In this document: piece by piece, positions 61,122 to 64,000 of the stretch
How the letters are laid out: the number at the start of each line of letters is the position of its first letter
Numbering within the stretch: position 1 is the first letter of the stretch
NCBI GenBank assembly: GCA_964575335.1
Contig: CAZNPU010000003.1
Span: 124,001 to 188,000, forward strand
Direction of reading: 5' to 3'
Length of the DNA stretch: 64,000 nucleotides
DNA from: CAZNPU01 sp964575335
Lineage (GTDB): Bacteria; Planctomycetota; Phycisphaerae; Phycisphaerales; SM1A02
Position numbers and translations under genes: made by a program
Notes under the pieces: generated by a model
Seen by the model: the letters and a program-made list of their open reading frames with translations, nothing else
The model's database searches: none
Told to the model about the DNA's origin: nothing

Positions 61122-61279
61122 ATCGCTCTGGACCTCCATGTCCAACAGTCATTCGTGGACGAAGGTGCGAACTGACTGCAGATGGTAGCCTACGGAACTC
61201 AGCAAAGGCAATAACCAACCGAATTCAGGATTGGCAAATATCGTATTCAGTTTCCCCACTTTGAACCTGTTTTCACTCT

Positions 61280-61939
61280 TTATCGGCGATCTGTGAGGTG
61301 CAATACAGGCCTTACTGAGGCGTTTCGAGCGGCTTCGGCCCGCTTGCGAGCGTCACACCCGCTGAGATGATCATTGACCAACCCCATCGCCTGCATAAAG
61401 GCATACAGGGTGGTTGGCCCCACAAAAGACCAGCCGCGGCGCTTCAAATCGCGGCTCATTGCCCTGGATTGCGGCGTGGTCATCGTGGCGAGCAGTGTGG
61501 CCCAGTCAAGCGTTCTGGGACGCTCCGATGCAGGCGGTTCGAACTGCCAGACATAACGTGCCAGCGATCCGAATTCCTCGATCAGTTCAATCGCTCGCCT
61601 GGCATTGTTGATCGCCGATTCAATCTTCCCGCGATGGCGGACAATGCCCGCATCATTCATGAGCCGGTTCACATCGCGCTTGGTATAGCGGGCGACGCGG
61701 GCGATATCAAACCCCGCAAATGCGTTTCGAAAGTTCTCCCGTTTGCGCAGAATCGTGAGCCAACTTAGCCCGGCCTGAAAGCCTTCAAGGCAGATTTTCT
61801 CAAACAGCCGGGTATCGTCGAAGACAGGAAAACCCCACTCAGTGTCGTGATAGTGCTGATATGCCGGATCGCTCATGCACCAAAAGCAGCGCGTCACGCC
61901 GGCGTCGTCGGTGACTAAATGCGAGTCGACTTTGCTCAT
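61280..61939 (-). CDS. tag: DNA-3-methyladenine glycosylase I
   Basis: A 219-residue base-excision glycosylase removing 3-methyladenine. Conserved parts include CFWCMSDPAYQHYHDTEWGFPVFDDTRLFEKI, EGFQAGLSWLTILRKRENFRNAF, and GWSFVGPTTLYAFMQAMGLVNDH near the end. The Tag zinc site is normally formed by two Cys near the N-terminus and His and Cys at the C-terminus; here Cys (CFWC) and H...C (NDHLSGC) are visible. The ATG at 61939 has a GGAG ribosome site. It follows uvsE on the same strand after 67 bp, and together with it forms a repair group. Confidence 0.94.
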   Translation of the reverse strand: MSKVDSHLVTDDAGVTRCFWCMSDPAYQHYHDTEWGFPVFDDTRLFEKICLEGFQAGLSWLTILRKRENFRNAFAGFDIARVARYTKRDVNRLMNDAGIVRHRGKIESAINNARRAIELIEEFGSLARYVWQFEPPASERPRTLDWATLLATMTTPQSRAMSRDLKRRGWSFVGPTTLYAFMQAMGLVNDHLSGCDARKRAEAARNASVRPVLHLTDRR

Positions 61940-62006
61940 GATGCTCCAGCGTATTCGAGAATCTACCGGGACACCTCCCTCCAGATTCACTGTATATGAA
62001 GTTGTT

Positions 62007-62948
62007 TTATTCTGCTTTTTTGTTGAGCCAGTTCGACCGCAACAGCTCGATGGCGCGCTCTTTCCCCTTGGCTTCAACTTCAATCCAGGGAACCGTGCGA
62101 AACGCGCGGGGCATCTGCGTCACCAGATCGCTGTGTCTTGCATCGGCAAAGAAGCGGCGGCCGTTGGAGATGTGCACGATCTGCCACGCCGGGGCGGGCC
62201 AGGTGTCTCGCGCCGCTTGCGTCATTGCCCCTACGCTGGGGTGGTCGTACGACTTTAGTTGCTCGTGAACCAGGTGGTGATGCGCATCAAAGGCCATCGG
62301 TACGCCGGTGGCATGACAGATTTCAAGAATCTCCGATGCGCTGTAGGCAGATTCATCATTCTCCAGCGCCAGGCGGGCGTGCACCGATTCAGGCAAGGAT
62401 TGAATGGACTGCGCCAATGCCTTTCCGCGTTCGGACTTGCCGCCGTGAATCATTATGGCCGACCACGTGGAGCGCGGCAGACCGAGCAGGTCAAAGATTC
62501 GGCCGTGTTGCTCCATGTAGGCGATACTCTGACTCACAACGCGGGCGGAAAGCGAATTAAGCACAACGAATTGTTCCGGATGCAGCACCACGCGAATGCC
62601 AAGCTGTGCAGCCTGCACTCCAAATGCAGCAAGTGATGTGCGCATCGATTCAAGCGTTGCTGTTCCGACGGGATCATCATTCATGGGAAACAGTTGCGAG
62701 GTGGCGCGATACAGACGAATCCCGCGAGCGTGACAGAACGCCAGTGCATGGAAAAGCCGTTCTAGATTTTCTGTGTAAAGTTCACGAAGTCGCGCTTCGC
62801 GATCTCGGACGCTCAACGCCAGAAACCGCGTGCGTGTGATGGTGCGAAAACGCACCGCAGGCCCTGCCGTGATGCAAACCAGGCCAAGCTGCGGCTGAGC
62901 ATGAACATTGCCGGTTCTCAGGCTGCGCTCGTGATCTGGCTGCACCAT
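62007..62948 (-). CDS. uvsE: UV damage endonuclease UvsE/UvdE
   Basis: A 313-residue TIM-barrel endonuclease, which nicks DNA 5' of UV photoproducts and works without photolyase or UvrABC. Typical segments are LGLVCITAGPAVRFRTITRTRFLAL at the start, FCHARGIRLYRATSQLFPM, RVVLHPEQFVVLNS, IMIHGGKSERGKAL, LALENDESAYSASEILEICHATGVPMAFDAHHH, and WQIVHISNGR. These carry the three-metal His/Glu/Asp site. The start is ATG 62948 or GTG 62954. It starts 9 bp after the NTF2-like gene stop and is followed by tag. Confidence 0.94.
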   Translation of the reverse strand: MVQPDHERSLRTGNVHAQPQLGLVCITAGPAVRFRTITRTRFLALSVRDREARLRELYTENLERLFHALAFCHARGIRLYRATSQLFPMNDDPVGTATLESMRTSLAAFGVQAAQLGIRVVLHPEQFVVLNSLSARVVSQSIAYMEQHGRIFDLLGLPRSTWSAIMIHGGKSERGKALAQSIQSLPESVHARLALENDESAYSASEILEICHATGVPMAFDAHHHLVHEQLKSYDHPSVGAMTQAARDTWPAPAWQIVHISNGRRFFADARHSDLVTQMPRAFRTVPWIEVEAKGKERAIELLRSNWLNKKAE

Positions 62949-62957
62949 CGGCACCGC

Positions 62958-63392
62958 TTATGTCTCGGCTGCTCGCCGCGTCTCTTTCGATCCACCGGTC
63001 AGAAACACAGCGGAGTCATAGTACGTGCAAAAGCGACTGATCTTGTATTGCTGCTGGGATTCCTGTTGGTTCTCGAATTCAATCAGGCTCACACCGCGAT
63101 ACCGTATGGGCTGACCGGAGGGCAGTTCGCCTTCGGATTGCCACTCCAGGACTGCAAAGGTGTCGCCGTTCATCACGCGCGTGAATTGAGAATGAATGCG
63201 TTTGAATCCAGCGAGGTATCGGCTCCAGAATGCACGCACATCGTCAGGGCCATGTGCATTGGTCGTTCGGGCCGGCGTGCTCAATTTCGCATCATCACGA
63301 AACAGGCGAAGCAGTGGCTCCATGTCGCCGGAGTCTTCGACCGTCTGCAATGCCCGCATGAACGTATCGGCTGGGAAATTGACGCTGACCAT
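62958..63392 (-). CDS. NTF2/SnoaL-like protein
   Basis: A 144-residue single-domain protein of the NTF2-like fold: FMRALQTVEDSGDMEPLLRLFRDDAKLSTP, GPDDVRAFWSRYLAGF, FAVLEWQSEGELPSG and FCTYYDSAVFL. Members bind small ligands or are enzymes of many kinds, so the role is open. It is the first gene of a probable operon with uvsE and tag, but a repair role cannot be inferred from sequence. ATG 63392. Confidence 0.8.
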   Translation of the reverse strand: MVSVNFPADTFMRALQTVEDSGDMEPLLRLFRDDAKLSTPARTTNAHGPDDVRAFWSRYLAGFKRIHSQFTRVMNGDTFAVLEWQSEGELPSGQPIRYRGVSLIEFENQQESQQQYKISRFCTYYDSAVFLTGGSKETRRAAET

Positions 63393-63546
63393 GCAATGAG
63401 CGCTCCGCGCGATTCAACAAAAAGCTTTGATGGGCTTGAAGCCAACCTCTGCTGAGCCACAAGCACAAGAATGCCATAAGCGTAGATGCATGCCGGAGCG
63501 TGCAGCATCGGTCAAGCATCCGAGTTCGCGCCTGAGCCTGTCAGGT

Positions 63547-64000
63547 TCATCTCGGTTTCAGCGAGCGGTCGAGGTTGAATGCCGCACTGATCAGCGAGAG
63601 GTGCGTCAAGCCCTGCGGGTAATTGCCCAGCGCTTCACCGTTCCAGCCAGCTTGCTCACTGAACAGGCCCAGTTCATTGGCGCTGGCAAGCATGCGCTCA
63701 AACAGGAGCCTGGCCCGATCCAGACTTGCCGGGTGCAGACGTCCAGCCCGCGTGAGCGCTTCAACCATCCAGAAGGTGCACATGTTGAATGCGCCTTCTT
63801 TGCCGCCTACGCCGTCATCGGTTTTTTCCGGGTTGTACCGGTGCACGACAAGATCGGAAACCAGTCCGCCTTGTGAGGGAGGGCGGCTGATGGCCCGCAA
63901 CGTTGAGATCATGCGCGGATCGTCAGGCGAAATAAAGAATACCAGCGGCATGATCAGGTTGGCAGCGTCAAGATCGGTCGTGTCGTAATGCTGCACAAAG
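63547..64000 (-). CDS. GH15 glucoamylase-like protein, C-terminal fragment
   Basis: The visible C-terminal 150 residues of a gene that continues past the right edge. DDGVGGKEGAFNMCTFWMVEALTRAG is the (E)G(x)F-N-x-C-T/S-F-W motif of GH15, and LGLFSEQAGWNGEALGNYPQGLTHLSLISAAFNLDRSL is the typical end, with the second catalytic Glu in FSEQ. The N-terminal part and start are not visible. It is distinct from the GH15 domain of the OtsB fusion and resembles stand-alone glucoamylase/dextranase proteins more. It could act on alpha-glucan or on trehalose. Confidence 0.88.
   Translation of the reverse strand, partial: FVQHYDTTDLDAANLIMPLVFFISPDDPRMISTLRAISRPPSQGGLVSDLVVHRYNPEKTDDGVGGKEGAFNMCTFWMVEALTRAGRLHPASLDRARLLFERMLASANELGLFSEQAGWNGEALGNYPQGLTHLSLISAAFNLDRSLKPR

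Overview
The window looks like chromosomal DNA of a planctomycete, most likely of the Phycisphaerae type. This is inferred from gene content: a DUF1570 gluzincin, a Tat-exported Gfo/Idh/MocA oxidoreductase, a DUF885 peptidase-like protein, and several proteins with the zinc ribbon C-x2-C-G-Y-x-L-T-G ... C-P-E-C-G. It is moderately GC-rich, densely coded, and carries three tRNA genes (Thr, Ser, Pro). No rRNA, insertion sequence, prophage or CRISPR array was seen.

Layout. 1-1.9 kb: start of a sodium/solute symporter (cut by the window edge), tRNA-Thr and an agmatinase. 2.0-13.5 kb: a sugar and glycosylation island. Two glycosyltransferases on the + strand face an eight-gene, translationally coupled - strand operon (rfbF, rfbG, sugar C-methyltransferase, 3,5-epimerase-like cupin, PLP aminotransferase, methyltransferase, CmcI-like methyltransferase, family 2 glycosyltransferase). 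It should make and transfer a CDP-derived, branched, probably amino-deoxy sugar. 13.8-14.4 kb: a double-ACT protein and tRNA-Ser.

14.5-32.3 kb: one long - strand operon for storage glucan and trehalose: glgE, treS-maltokinase fusion, glgB, malQ, treZ, a GH57/DUF3536 protein and treY, preceded by a DUF2934 gene. At 34.5-38.4 kb an otsA gene overlaps an otsB-GH15 fusion, and the window ends inside a second GH15 gene. Three trehalose routes (TreS, TreYZ, OtsAB) and the GlgE glucan route therefore sit within 24 kb.

32.5-43 kb: a (TTG)12 microsatellite, a DUF1697 gene, tRNA-Pro, an isolated nuoA, trmL, and a less GC-rich accessory patch with tandem zinc-ribbon membrane proteins, a secreted cysteine-rich protein and a LuxR-type regulator. 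43.3-64 kb: mostly housekeeping. It holds an EF-G-like GTPase with altered switch motifs, a trypsin-like lipoprotein, lepB, a HI0933-type flavoprotein, the oxidoreductase and DUF885 genes, a pseudouridine synthase, YihY/BrkB, a coiled-coil protein, DUF1570, STAS, an isolated nuoB, a frameshifted zinc-ribbon gene, an HNH nuclease and a repair group (tag, uvsE).

The most unusual items are the paired hairpin repeats at 48.57-48.66 kb, which have compensatory stem changes and of which one overlaps a stop codon; the accessory cysteine/zinc-ribbon patch; the GH57/DUF3536 gene in the place usually held by a debranching enzyme; and the 166-bp antisense overlap of two glycosyltransferase genes.
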